From: Ciona savignyi
Taxonomy: Eukaryota > Chordata > Ascidiacea > Phlebobranchia > Cionidae
Direction of reading: 5' to 3'
Assembly: GCA_000149265.1 (NCBI GenBank)
Contig: CH002355.1
Span: forward strand, 118,954 to 182,953
DNA length: 64,000 bases
The translations under genes were made by a program, and so were the position numbers. This document shows, piece by piece, positions 45,201-57,785 of the stretch; positions within the stretch are counted from its first letter, which is position 1, and each line of letters begins with the position of its first letter. Below the pieces are notes generated by a model, which was given only the letters and a program-made list of their open reading frames with translations, did no database searches and had not been told where the DNA came from.

Positions 45201-48200
45201 CGTCAGATCTGCTTCCAGAACTTTCCATTCTCTGTAAGCGTCGCATTTTCCTGTGCATTGAATTGAATTGATCCAGTTTCCTGGTATATATATACGCCAC
45301 TGCCTGGTCGCCAGCCACTCACGCCAGTTAAGTAAAGATTTTAAGGCTGCCTTGTGAAAAACGGCCCAAACACTTGAAGTACTTCACAGCTAGCACAATA
45401 GAATACTTTGGTTTTGTTTCACTAAGCATAGAGTTTTCGATTTTAAGGTTCTTTTAAAAGAAAAACAGTCGGGCCACTCATAACGGACTCGAAAATCCGG
45501 ACAATAAACGCTCCAGTACCTTGTCCCACTAAGCATAAAAGCGTCGACAAATACGAGCGCGCACTCGCCAGGACTCTTATCTTGGGGCTTGTCAGAAGGA
45601 GGAAAGAATCTGAAAAACGTCAAAAGAAAACGTTAAAAAAAAACGCGCGTAATTTTTATCAAAATAAACAAAACAGCAAAGCTCAAATTAATAGCGGCCA
45701 TTAATGCAATGATACAGCAGAACTGGAAATTACTTTTCTTTTGGTCGTTTAGAATGTCCTTAAATAATCTTGGAGCCATTTTAAACATATTTTCGGCTAG
45801 ATTGCCAAGTTCGGACCATCCTTTTGCGTGCAGAGTGTAATTGCGGTGTTTGGGGTAGAGATCATTCCATATCTATACACATATCAGTGACAACACAAAC
45901 TATATTCATGCAAAGGTGAAAAACTACGATTAATGAATGCATAAACAAGTTAATTTGCTTGAAATATTGATAAGGATCAATGTAATTCGACATTAAGTCA
46001 ATACCAAAATACAAAAATACGACTAAATTCAACGAACCTTAAGTGCTTCGCTCAATTTTTCGTGGCCAACAATCTTATTCAACGAGTTCAACTCAGTCCA
46101 CCAAATCGATAGCTTCTGTCTGCTTGGATATCTCGTTCCGTGGCGATAAAGCACATCTATGTGCTCAATTTTGTAGCCCTATATAGACAGATCTTTCAAA
46201 ATGCAGCCTAGAGCTATAGCAAGATAACAGTATAGCGTCGAGTATATAAGGTTGGGTGGGTTATTTAGGCGCAATACATGACGGCAAATTGTTGATTCAT
46301 CATTCATTAATTATGCAAGGGATATACCGCACAATGCTTTCAGCTCGTTCTTTTTTCCCTAACGATATTAGGCGCGTGACGGCTTAACCAGGTCGAGCGA
46401 TCCAACAGAACCATGGCCCGTATTTTACACAGACTCGCGAAAAGTGGTTTGGACAGTTACAAAACCAACAGAGCCATGAAACACAAGCCGATCCTTTTAT
46501 GTTCGGATATTCATTTTGAAAACAGCCTCTCGCTGTAAAAGCGGACATAATCATGGTTGAAGTTTAAAATTTGGGCAAAATCATAACCGGTGCGTGTGTA
46601 CATGACGTGCTGTTGTGTTGCTAAGACAACACGCGAGGATTTGTGAATTGTGGTAGATCGACGGTTATGTCGGCTAAACTCACAAGACGCTTTCAGCAGT
46701 GCGCGTCATTCAACGATTTAATTTGTCTGCATTCCGATCACTTTCACTCCCAGTCGCCCACAGGCGGCAATCTACACAATGTCTGTGTTACAGCAACGCT
46801 TAAATATGATCAAATATTTGACAACGACATCGCTGATAAGCACATCCGGCTTATTTAGTGTTGGTTTACAAAATTTCATTTGTTTTAGTAATATCGCGAG
46901 TATTGCGCAACTATGACCTAAATCGATTTATTTAGCACGTCAACACTCTTCGAACACGCATACGAGGGCTTAGCTTAAACTATCTTTGGTCTCTTACATT
47001 GTACTCCAGGTCATGTACTACGGTAATTACTGTTAGACGCGTCATATGTTTAGGCGTTTAAATGCCAGCAATACATGTACAAGACAAACTAATACCGTTT
47101 CCCTTTGGGCAGAAATCTGCGTCTCGAGACGCAAGCACAGTTAAACTGGATTTCCCAGTCGTGTTGATTTAATCTTATGTTGGTCCCGAGGCTATGGTAG
47201 CTGTTTGAACCGATCAATAGTGACTCAAACCTGAGGTATGTTCGCCGGTATCCATTCATGGGATTCGTGGAATGGGTCGTCTCGTTTTGAATCATAGGGC
47301 GTTTTCGTGGCGAGGTGACTCGATATCCAGTGATTTTGACCATTTTCGGCGCTGAAACACAAAACAAACATAACCGTTATTTGAATATAAACAAAGAACA
47401 CACGATCCTGTATTATACAACACTTTCAAATTGATAGTATATAAAATGTAACGCTAAAATGGCCAGACGTTTTAACAAAGCACTTTTACGTTAATTACCT
47501 AGATACTGCACTCTTTGCTTAGTATACTTTCCCCTTCTTCTGATTCAATTAGCAACGCTGGTAATTGAGTGCCTTCCAGGCAATCTCGTTAGATAAACTT
47601 TCTTTGAAGCTGCTGTCTGGAAACCAGTACTTTATACTGCCGCGCCACTTTATCCTTACTCTTATGCGAACTTTTATTTTTCATGATTCTGAATCACTCC
47701 TGTTGAGTGGAAGAATGTGAACCGCCTCGTGCTTCGCCGGAACACCAAGGGCGCCGCGTCGGGCTGCGCGTTCTTTGTAGAAAAAATGCGGCGACTGAGA
47801 CACGCCCTGATTGTGTACACTACTGGACGTCTCACAGCAACGCAGCATGCACTGCGGATGTAAATGGATTGATCCTCTACGACGAATTGTGTCACCTGGT
47901 GTTTAAGGTCGAAATAGATCTCCAACAGCGTATAGAAAAGGCCCGAACACGACGATAGAGGAGAAAAAGGAATTAATCGAACGCGGCAGGTGCACAGCGT
48001 GCTTTGTTCCAACGAGTTGCAAAGAAGAAATACCGCTGGGACAGTATGGAAGCAGCGGGGGGTTTATAGGTCATTCTAGACTGGCTAAAATGAACGTCTT
48101 TAAATAACCTTATATGCTTTGTTTTATTGAACCGCAAAATAAAATACAACCTAATTAACCTCACAAGAAGCTCTGATAAAAAGTTTTAAATCTATTTCAA

Positions 48201-51051
48201 TACTAAAACTTATTGTAACTGCTTTAGTCTTAACCTTCAAATAGATGGATAAAGGCGCCAACACTTTATCAGATCATAAGCCCACCAGATGTGCGACCTT
48301 ATTAGGCAAAGCGAGTATTCCCAGAGCACTACGTCAGCAAAAGCATTTAAGAATCGGCGGAGTCGTTTCCGCGTTGGGGTCGGAGTGGTAGACTTGCTCT
48401 AAATGGCTCAAAAAAGAACTTTAAATGCACATATTTTTCCAACAACGTTAAGCATTTCGGAATTTTGGTATTGGCTGAAACGGTATACACCTTCGTACAT
48501 GCACGTTTATATTCATCATCTCGTTTGTAGCATTTAATCAAGTCTAAATTTCTCTGTTGCAAACTGTACAGCGTTACTACAGGATATCCACAAGGCCTGG
48601 TATGCGAGGTCACCTAATTTTGTGCCAACTTCACACTGGTTTTGAGAGCAATAAAACAGGATTACACAGTAGGGTAGTAACAAAAATGACCTAGTTGGAA
48701 TTAGCACACGGGTTTTACATTTAATTCAACTGTAATGCATGCATGGACAGTTTACCAAAGTTAAAACTAGTTATTTCAAAGAACAAAAATTAAATTTTGC
48801 ACTATTGAAGATTGAAAACTGACTGTAGAATTTAAAATATTGTGACATACTGGATTCCATATAAATCGGAATTCTTGTGGTTTGCTCACAAGAGAACAAC
48901 AGCAAGACTTGAACCATGGCAGTTCACTTCCGGAAATCAAGAAAGATTTTTACAATACGTAAAGTCAATTTGGCTACAATTTCATTTTATTCTCGATTTA
49001 ACAGCCACATTATTTTTCCACAAACAACCCTGTCATTAATTAATAACCATTTTAAACAATATTGTGTTAAACAGTGTGACTGGAACCTAGTAAGGTTAAC
49101 ACATCCTTTTCCTGAATCAATCACAATACTGCTTAATAGTCACACATTTGACTAATCCTTGAACAACTCAAATAGAACTAACACTCGTTATGTTAAAACA
49201 ACACAATACATTTACTTTCACAGCTTGCAAACAGCTGGTACTATATAAACTTAAATGTAAATATACACCTATATATAAAAAATATAACTATTTAGTGATA
49301 ATTAACATCTGTTGCCTCAAAAGATGTTTGGTAATAAATATTGTAGAACAAAGTTCGCCAGATGCCAACGCAAAAATCAATAACTAGACCAAATTGGACT
49401 TACATGATTGAAATTGTGCTGTGTATTACAAAAAGTAATAGTTCAGTTTCGTTCAACAAATTTTGTGTGTATTAACGGTGTATACAGTGTGTTAAGAATA
49501 TAAATGCTTTTTTAACGGTCAAGCTTGTCAAGATTCACTAAACAACTTGAATAACAATTGTATTTATAATATTGTTTCCTAAATGTTTATTTACCGCAAA
49601 AACTTATCTGCATAACTTAATTTACATTTGCAAATAAAAAATAAGCAAATGTGAAAATTAGCATACTGGCAAGAGGTAAACCTGCAATAACAGACGTCAT
49701 TGATTTACAGGAAACGGAATGAAAACAAATGTGAGGTTAAAAGCTGCAAAAAACTAATGCATTAAAATACTACTCTTGGGTTATAATTTATTTAGTTAAG
49801 AAATTATGGTTTAAAACTGTACATTTTATTGGTAATAAATGTCAATAAAAATACGACAAAATGGTTTTTAGCTTGTTGGTCCGATGTTTATAAGTAGAAT
49901 GTATTTCTTGTGCTCTTTGTTTCTTACAAGTGCGTCTTTGACACAAATGAAATGCTTATATAATGCTTGTATATAAATGGCACATATTCTTTTTTTTCTG
50001 TGATTTTTGTTGTGTGGGTTAAGCAATATCACCCTCTGTTAGCATGTATAACAGGTAGCATTACTGTGTATCACAGATATTTTCTAAATTGAATAGCCTA
50101 CACTAATTAAATTCTATAAAAGTTTATGTTAAAAAGAAATACAATTAACAAAAAGCTTTATTTTGTTTAAAATTCGTTTTTAATCTGCTTTGGTTGTGGA
50201 TAGCCTAATATATATATAATTACATGCATAAAATAATGGCCAATTACTAAATACTATGTCCTTTCTGAAGATGTTTTTAAAGCAATGAAGCTGTGATAAA
50301 GTTGAATGCTGTAAGTGTTCTGGTCACTTTTGTATACGAGATGGACATGTTTTATAACAGTTAAATGATAAAAGGACATAGACTACTTTAATTTTAATTA
50401 TAAGTGTATATCCATACATAACTCCTGATCCAAACAAATTTGGCTGATGTGAATACACTAAATGGAAACCAACCTTTCGACAAAAACGTTTTTTGTTGGA
50501 CACAAGTCAAACGGTCTTTCTTGCATCCAGACTAAGGTAATATTCCGACATTCTCTTTTTACATTATAATTTTTAGGGGGGTGGGCAGTTGAAGTGTCCT
50601 AGTGATGCTTTGGACCGTTGGACAAGATGACACTGGCACCAATATAGTCAAACCAAAACCACCTAATATTTAGTTTGGTAGCATGGTAACTTCACCTGAA
50701 AATTAATCCAGAAATGCTCTAATTCAGTAAGCTAACCAGTAACAGCTGATTTTGGCAGCGAAACCTCCATGTGCCCTGTTATCGGTTGTGCATCAGTGTG
50801 CTCTCGTCAAAATCAAACATATTTTCTAGACTGGGCAGCTAAAAAATAGTTGTCCTTCTCCAAGGCAGTATGTCTAAACTGCAGACAAAAAGTAATCTGA
50901 CAAATGGCCGAATAAGAAAAAATCATATGCGGTACTGGTAGATAAAATGTTTTATTACAGAAATTAAACAGTTAAAACTTTTAACTCACCATCTTATATT
51001 GTGCACTGTTGCTACCAGCAAAACAAGTGAGAAAACTTGCATATTGTACAT
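42257..51051 (-). CDS. MINPP1: Multiple inositol polyphosphate phosphatase (MINPP1-type), 11 exons, 476 aa
   Basis: Histidine phosphatase that removes phosphates from InsP6 and related inositol phosphates, normally in the ER lumen. Exons: 51051-50990, 47351-47231, 46178-46038, 45872-45734, 45609-45520, 45280-45118, 45054-44945, 44810-44698, 44463-44330, 44227-44093, 42479-42257. All have GT-AG borders, agree in phase and sum to 1431 nt. The nucleophile motif is RHGTRYP (His74) and the proton-donor motif GHAET (His368-Ala-Glu). Other family segments are LATKTPYD, LTSPKIRVLASA, YGFRINYLLACPL and a C-terminal PFAGNLAIVLY. The protein ends HTEL, a KDEL-type ER retrieval signal comparable to the SDEL of human MINPP1. 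Exon 1 encodes only a signal peptide (MYNMQVFSLVLLVATVHN). It was chosen because its donor phase fits, and it is the least certain exon. A GCAG acceptor directly before its ATG allows 5' trans-splicing. Confidence 0.92.
43250..44050. other. GC- and CpG-rich block in the last MINPP1 intron
   Basis: By eye this is the most GC- and CpG-rich stretch in the window, in an otherwise AT-rich genome (for example CGGCGGGAATCCGACTTG, CGCGCGCAAGGGG). It contains no recognisable exon or repeat. ATCAATGGATCAATTAATCA near its end is a cluster of homeodomain-like TAAT/ATTA sites. A regulatory element is possible but unproven. Confidence 0.4.
48020..50460. other. Large AT-rich part of MINPP1 intron 1
   Basis: No exon, SINE or structured repeat was recognised. 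Open frames near 47.7-48.0 kb on both strands and at 48347-48613 lack splice sites and domain similarity. Confidence 0.35.
50470..50540 (-). pseudogene. MINPP1 exon-like fragment inside MINPP1 intron 1
   Basis: The minus strand has GACCGTTTGACTTGTGTCC, 18 of 19 bases identical to the end of the MINPP1 exon at 45118-45280. Unlike that exon, no GT donor follows. An AG precedes it (ACCTTAG). This is most simply a remnant of a partial tandem duplication; chance is not excluded for so short a match. Confidence 0.35.
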
Positions 51052-52394
51052 GACCTGCAAAACATTTTCGTGTACCTACTGTATATTAAAATAAAAAAAA
51101 ATCATTAGCATTTTTATTACAAATGGAATTCCAATAAATTCACTTAACTAAATTATGCACTTTTTAAGTCAATCCATCTACTTGTTATTTATTTAATAAT
51201 ATATGTACAAAAAAATTATCAAGTAAAGATAACATTATCATTAAACCAAGACATGTCCGTTTCATTTCCGCTGTCGGTTAGTGAATTTCGTATTTAAATA
51301 AATAATCAACGGAAGTTTTAAACTTTAATCGAACACTACTGGTATCAGTAATTTATTTCCATATGCAGTACATATATAATATTAAATTTGTATTACGTTT
51401 AATAACCTTTTAAGCTTCACTGGCATTCATCAAAGTTGTTTCAAAAAAAGGAACCCAAAGCATGCTCACCACATTTTAAACTCAGACCGATAACGGATTG
51501 TCAAGGCGGTGGCCCGTGGCAAAGAATGACCAAATACGTTTACAAAAGTAAACCAACCGTTAAAGAGGAGGCGTAACCGTTCAAAATATCGAACGATTTT
51601 ATCTTTTATGAACTTGTGTAAAATATCTTTATTATTAATATAATAATTAATTTATTGTTTCGATGTATATACTTCAGTAAATATAAGTAATTGTGCAAAA
51701 TACCATTTGAATATTGTTTTTTTTTAATTGACCTTGAAACTACAACTCCTTTGAATATTTTCCCGCCAATATTAATTTAACAATTTAATTTCAATACTGG
51801 TATATAAATTATTATGATTCACATTTTGATTTGACTTCGTTTTTTATTTTAGTTTTAATTTTTAGTAGGCTATCACCTGTTACTTAACCGAAATGAAACT
51901 ATTATTTTTAAATAAAAGTACTATGATTAGGTAACCCCTACGGCCTTCACCCTATTCTAGGTGTTTATTTAGCAACGAAATGCCCAGGTAAAATAATCTC
52001 GTGCCTAGGAAAGTTTCCTCAGGTGAAGCAAAAGTTTGGCTTTTATCACGGTAATTTGTTACTAACACGATGGATAAAACTACGTTCAGAGAAAGAATAT
52101 GCATGTGCCGTAATTATAAATTGATGTGTCTTTTCCCAAGAACACAGTCAACTAGCTAGCCACGGGTTTCGCTCCTTTAGCCGCTCTGTCGCGCTAATCC
52201 ACCACGTTTAAAAAATCACTACTTTATGCACAATTAAAAACCATTTATTAAACAATATGAAAAAAGCGTTCTGCATAGTCTCACAAACAATCGATTCAAT
52301 TTCACGTAATACCATTTATATAATTCGAAATAAGATAGGCTATAAGACATGGGTGATGACTAATGAATACTCAAATTTTTGTTTTGAATGGAAT
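51052..52394. other. Intergenic region upstream of MINPP1
   Basis: AT-rich. Contains only a SINE head fragment at 52125-52205 (minus strand; GAACACAGTCAACTAGCTAG, then CTGTCGCGCTAATCC). Confidence 0.4.
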
Positions 52395-54316
52395 TTATTT
52401 CCCGAAGTAACTGGTAACACTAAAGAACATTGATTTCCATTCCAGTCTTCTTGCTATTCTGTATGACTTGTACAAAGCAAAAGTAGCAAGGCATGTTGCC
52501 GCGATGGCTATAATTTTAAATTCTTGCTGCATGCGTAAGGCAGTTTTATTTGTTTTCAGGATTTCTGTGGTTATGGATGCATTTTTGTTTTTATGCGGAA
52601 AGGGTATTTTGGGAACGGGGACTCCTAGGAATTGGCACAAGGGATCCCAGCCGTCTTTAAAGTTGAATACCAGGAGTTGGTCTTTGGGGGCATTCTAGAA
52701 ATATACAATCTCTTTGAGCATAGTTTAAAATTTATCAGTTAATATTCCGCATGTAATTCGTGCAAATAAAAATCAAATAAGTTTTATTTGTATGCATAAT
52801 GTGTATATGAAGTATAGCTTCCAAGCAACACAAATTCAATTTAACGTTTACCAAAAAATTGACTTGTATCTACCTGTAGAACATGTGCATTATGACGTCT
52901 GTAGGCCATTTTAAACAGCATCTCATTTAAAGTCTTTGATGTGGGATTAACATCTTGTCCGATTACTGCTTTTACTGCGTAACATAATAAATTAAAAAAT
53001 GCAAGTGACTTGGTAATAGGATCTTAATTTTGTAGTTGTTAATAGAAATGAAATTCGAGGTACGTAGAGGTAATATTATTTTGGGGAGAGGGAAACGGAT
53101 AATTTAAATATCGGCATATAAAGTCAATATATGTATATGACATACCAATTGTCCACTTTTGGAGCTATTTTTACGTTGTGTTTAATAGATATTGCTATGG
53201 GTTTTGTTGTATTGATTTAATGGATTAAGTAAACATTATTGCCGAGTCCTTAAGGAAGACTCGGCATATTTCGACACCATGCAACTCCTACTGACCAACC
53301 ATTGCTATACCTCAATGTATATTAAACACAGCACGAAATCGAAACCTGACTGATAGCATGTGATAAATATTCTAAAAACAATTTCCAATCATGTTTACTT
53401 CCGTTGAACTAAATGACCAAACTCGTATATGCCCAGTCTCCTATTATATGTGTATAAGTGATTCATATTTGATTCTACCTATAGCACTTCCGTATCGGAA
53501 CAAGCGTCGACCAGTTGGTGAAAGGAACATTATATTCACAAGCTGTGAGGAATTCTCTGCCTGTTGGTTCTTCATACTTTCCCACCATTTCTCCTCGCTT
53601 TCGCGCATTGTAAAAACAATCTATAGCATTTAAACACATTAAAAAAGAACTTGTAAGAAAAAAAATAATAATTGTCATAGAGGCCTTCCAAGCAATTAAT
53701 TTTCTATGCGACCAAATGTAACTAGTATGAGTGTTTTTAAGTGTTAATATGTTATTCTATTCTACGATTAAAGGCAGAATATGTTGTGCCTCACACCGAT
53801 ATTTTATTTTGTTTAGCTGTAGTTTTGTTAAACTTGATCAGAGCTTATTATTATAAAGTTGTTTGTTAAGTATCAACTGGTGTTTTGACGAGAAAATGTT
53901 TCCACTCTCGGTCTAAAGTTTTATGTTTTAACCAAGCTAAATTTGATTCACACCCCGAACAATGTGAAACTCAATAAGAATTTAGTATTATATATATGAG
54001 TATGGCCAGTATATTTACACTTATTAACATTAAGTATAACAAGTGAATTTCTTTAACAACCAACCTTGGAATCGGGACATGCTTTTAAAATCTCGTCCCA
54101 GAATGCACAGGCTGGCAAGTCTGAAACTGCATCGACATTTTCGTACATTTTTCTAAATAACTCGGTTGACCCTCCCGATGTTAGTATTTGTGTCCATTCC
54201 TTTTCGAAATATTCAAAATGTTCCATGTAATCGTGGACGTTAAAACCGAGTTCCACAAGGGCGGACGTCATGGTTTTAGTTCCGGTCTTTGACATTCCTG
54301 CAACTATCACCTTCAT
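52395..54316 (-). CDS. P-loop sulfotransferase-like protein with C-terminal membrane anchor, 4 exons, 264 aa
   Basis: Exons: 54316-54065, 53620-53479, 52974-52874, 52694-52395. GT-AG borders agree in phase, sum 795 nt. The N-terminus MKVIVAGMSKTGTKTM has the phosphosulfate-binding-type P-loop of the Sulfotransfer_4-like family, followed by LVELGFNVHDYMEH. A core strand motif IVFTMRESEEKWWESM and a late QLLVFNFKDGWDPLCQFLG segment match the same family. Residues 226-239 (IIAIAATCLATFAL) form a hydrophobic helix near the C-terminus with basic residues after it, so the protein may be a tail-anchored membrane protein. Known relatives are poorly characterised and their substrate is unknown. Catalytic activity cannot be judged from the motifs alone. 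Confidence 0.87.
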
Positions 54317-55366
54317 GCTGAGATTCGGGGTTGAAATAAAAAAATTCTCAAGTTCGAATACACTTTCTACTAAGCTATTCAGTATTAACTACTTGTTGAC
54401 CAGCTGAATCTGTGTGCCTTATAGGCCTATACTTGTCGCAATTTACACAATGACTTGCGTAATCTGTTTGTGTTTGCACCCCATTCGTCAAAACTTGACG
54501 CATCGAAGCGTGTAGTTTACAAAATCTTAGCGCTTCGAAGCGGCCTCTATTATAACTAGTTATTTCATGTCTTTGTTATCCAATATACTAAAATGAGTGT
54601 AGGTACCCACAGAGGGGGTCCAACAGTATAACACGTTTGTATAGGGCAAAGCGCAGTTCAACTTAATTATCTGACGACCGTGTTCTTAAACGTTTACTTT
54701 TTAAATTACACAAAGCAAAAGCATATTATAGGAGACGTGGAGTACTTCCCCTATAACAATAGAAATAACAACGAAATTAATACCATGTGGAGATGTTATA
54801 GAAGAAATGCCTTAATTAATACACAACACACTGCAACAGCTCTGCTATAACCCGGCGGCCGGAGTGATGTAATCTTACAATTGTCTGTTTTATACCGTCA
54901 AAAATAGTACGGTCGTGTGACCAATGGGTAACGCGACCGATACATATACAAACTTCTAAATAAAAACCTGCAGCAACTCTAATAAAATACTAGAGAGTGT
55001 CAACCACGTGTTTAACCACCACCATTTGTAAAACACATTTTGTATGCCATATATTCATGCTACAGGGTCCCTGACCACAATTTGTATTTTATACACTGAG
55101 TATGTAGTTTGTTTCTGCAAGCATAAACGCATGGGTCCCATAGTTGTCCAACCAAACTTCTTTTCAATGTGTAGTTAAAAAAAGAATAAAGATCTTAATT
55201 TACACACATTTTAAGTGTTTTAAATTAAACCTTTTTAAGCGCTGTAATGAAATAAAGGAAATTCCTCTGGGTTTAGTAGATGAGTTTCTGTTTTTACATA
55301 TTATGTTGGCCATGTTATGTAACAATTCTTAAAGTTTTAATGTGATTTGTCGACTCCTTGTTGGAG
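54317..55366. other. Intergenic region with a SINE fragment at 54795-54905
   Basis: The plus-strand SINE body fragment (AATACACAACACACTGCAAC, then GCTATAACCCGGCGG) is the only clear feature. The promoter of the sulfotransferase-like gene should lie near 54.3-54.6 kb. Confidence 0.4.
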
Positions 55367-56397
55367 ATGTCAGTGCGATATGGCATGCCTGTCACAATCA
55401 TAATTCAGGAACATATCTTCGTTTTTAGGGGAATTACTCTAAGAAATTGTTTTCTTTCTTTTAATTGGCCTAAAGTGTCTAATGGTCTAACATTTAACCA
55501 AATCAGATCAAAATTAGAGCAGCCGTTCAAGCGCTATGCCCAAAAAATCTAATTTTTTAGAAAAAAAATGTTTTGGTTTTTACCGTCTCAGGGGAATTTC
55601 CCTAGATTCATTACCCAAAATTTTGGTTTCTGCTTATCTAGACAATGTTCTGTTACAAATGTCAAATTTTTATTGCGATTTCATTACTCCTTTTGCTAGA
55701 TTTCGGGGCAACATGGCATGCTTGTCACAATCATAATTAAAGAACAAAATCCGATTTTTAGGGTATTTCCCTGGGTAATTTTGTTATTTCTTTTAAGTGT
55801 TAAATCAGTGACTAATGCACTTACATTCCACCAAATCTGATACAAATTGTATCGGTCGTTCAAGCGCTATGCCCAAAAAGGCTATTTTTTTAGAAAAAAA
55901 TACCGTTTGGTTTTAACGTCCCAGGGGAATTCCCCTAGATTTATCACCCAAAATTTGGATTTCTGCATGTCTAGACCATGTTGTCCAACAAATCACCGAG
56001 TTTTATTGCGATTCCATTAACCCTTCTGGTAGATGTCGGGGCGACATAGCATGCCTGTCACAATTATCATTTAAGAGCAAAAGTTTAATTTTTAGGGTAT
56101 TTCCCTAGGTAATTTTTTTATTTCTTTTAAGTGTTAAATCAGTGACTAGTGCACTAACATTCCACCAAATTTGATTTAAATTAGAGCAGCCGTTCAAGCG
56201 CTATGCCACAAAAAAGCGCAACTTTTCATAAAAACTACCGTTTTGGTTTTTAACCTCCCAGGGGAATTCCCCTCAATTTATCACCCAAAATTTTGGTTTC
56301 TGCATATCAAGACCATGTTGTCTAACAAATGACAAAGTTTTATTGCAATCCCATTATTCCTTTTGGTAGATGTCGGGGCGCCATGCCATGCCTGTCA
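55367..56397. repeat. Tandem array, three units of about 335 bp
   Basis: Each unit begins near GGCATGC(C/T)TGTCACAAT and includes GTTCAAGCGCTATGCC, CAGGGGAATTCCCCT and ATCACCCAAAATTTTGGTTT blocks in the same order (units at about 55367, 55703 and 56040). It ends at a 20-base poly-A run. No frame is conserved between units, so it is probably non-coding. Confidence 0.85.
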
Positions 56398-56899
56398 AGC
56401 GTTTGACGAAAAAAAAAAAAAAAAAAAAACGGACAAAAACAATATGTGTCCCATTTTTCCAAATGGGACCCATAATAAGGCAATAAAGATTACGGGATTA
56501 GCGCTCCATTTGCTATTTTTTAATACGGCTGAAATGTCGTCGCGAAGCAGTATTTAACCCTTTAAAATAGTTTTTATGTATCATCAGCGATGGATTTATA
56601 GTGGCGTTTAGCAATAGTTTGGGGTGTTATGGGCTCGTTGAGTGCCGATGACTGGCACTAGAATGGCCGTAAGCTCCCCCAGCTATTACGACTACAACAT
56701 CCGAAAACCGTCACGGTCACGGAAGGTTGATTTTTTTTAAAGACTACAAGCGAGCACAGCAAAACATACAAAGCTGGTGAACAAATCGTCTGGTCAAGTG
56801 TACTGTTCTTGGCTAATCGCCTTGTAGTATTCAATTGTTCTCCGCCCTTTACTCGTTGAGCGGTAAAACATGTTCCTTTTAGAGCTAATCGTACATCTC
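56398..56899. other. Spacer between the tandem array and a piggyBac-type MITE
   Basis: Contains a small palindrome (TCCCATTTTTCCAAATGGGA, near 56448) and a lone TTTAACCCTTTAAAATAG at about 56555 that resembles a piggyBac terminus. No gene is visible. Confidence 0.35.
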
Positions 56900-56903
56900 T
56901 TAA

Positions 56904-57785
56904 CCCTTTAGAAACGATAAGAACAAATTTGTCCTTTTTGACATATGCTCATTCAAAATGAAAAATCTCCAACATTTCTTGTCGAAACTGCTAAAGTTTG
57001 GTCTTATTGGAAAGCTATATGATATATCTTTTGAAAACAGCACAAATAAACATAACTTTGCATTTGAAATTTTGAAGTAAAGTTTAGTTCAATTTTATGA
57101 CTTTTTTTGGTGTAATTTTGAGGGAAAATGATCGTAAAAAAACGTTTTTTTATTACAACGCTCAAAATGTTTGTTTCATTTAATGTCTCTATGGCAGAAT
57201 AATCAGTTTCGCTTCTTGGAATGTCCCGAATGTGATCTTACCTGTTTTTTTTACATTTTTGGGGGGTTTTGAGTATCTTTACGGTTATAGTCCACAATTT
57301 GGTTCAAACCCTTCATTTATAGTTTATTTTAAGGGAAAAGTAGTAAGATAAAGCAATATGGACTTGATAGTAATCTAAATTTCTATTCTATCATTTTTTA
57401 TAATAAAAAAAAAAACAAAAAAATTTGGCATGGGTGGACCTGTAACATGTAATTAGTGACGTAATATTATTTTGATGACGTCATCAAACCAAAATTATAA
57501 TATAATTGTAGGAAATTTGTTTCTGAGTAACTTTGTAAAAATAAGTTAGGCTGTATTGTCAACAGATCAAAAACTATTACATTGTATAAAAGAGAATATT
57601 ACGTGGACCCCTAAGTAGTGACGTCATCAAAAAATAAAAAATTCAGAAATTTTGGAAATTTTATTTCGAACAACTCTAGTGTTGAACATTTTGCTCTACC
57701 TATAACACGAGAGGCGCTAGAGCACTACAAAGTGGACTCGGTCAAAACGCCCAAACTGCGCAAAAACAATCTCGTTTCTAAAGGG
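56904..57785. mobile_element. piggyBac-type MITE, 882 bp
   Basis: Perfect 14-base terminal inverted repeats CCCTTTAGAAACGA are flanked on both sides by TTAA (56900-56903 and 57786-57789), the target site of the piggyBac superfamily. The interior is AT-rich with TGACGTCATCA-type segments and no transposase frame. It is therefore non-autonomous. Confidence 0.82.

Noticed and set aside
45130-45318. 62-aa minus-strand frame over a MINPP1 exon
   Set aside because: The true coding frame is shifted: only the other frame gives LNSSLLRPFDFCPR and matches the phases of neighbouring exons.
46643-46858. 71-aa plus frame in a GC-richer stretch
   Set aside because: It lies in a MINPP1 intron with no domain, splice signals or repeats supporting a gene.
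47674-48012. Overlapping open frames on both strands (112 and 83 aa) considered as MINPP1 exon 1
   Set aside because: No donor in the required phase 2 and no convincing signal peptide; the exon at 50990-51051 fits better.
55536-55736. Open frames in the 335-bp tandem array
   Set aside because: They are not conserved between units.
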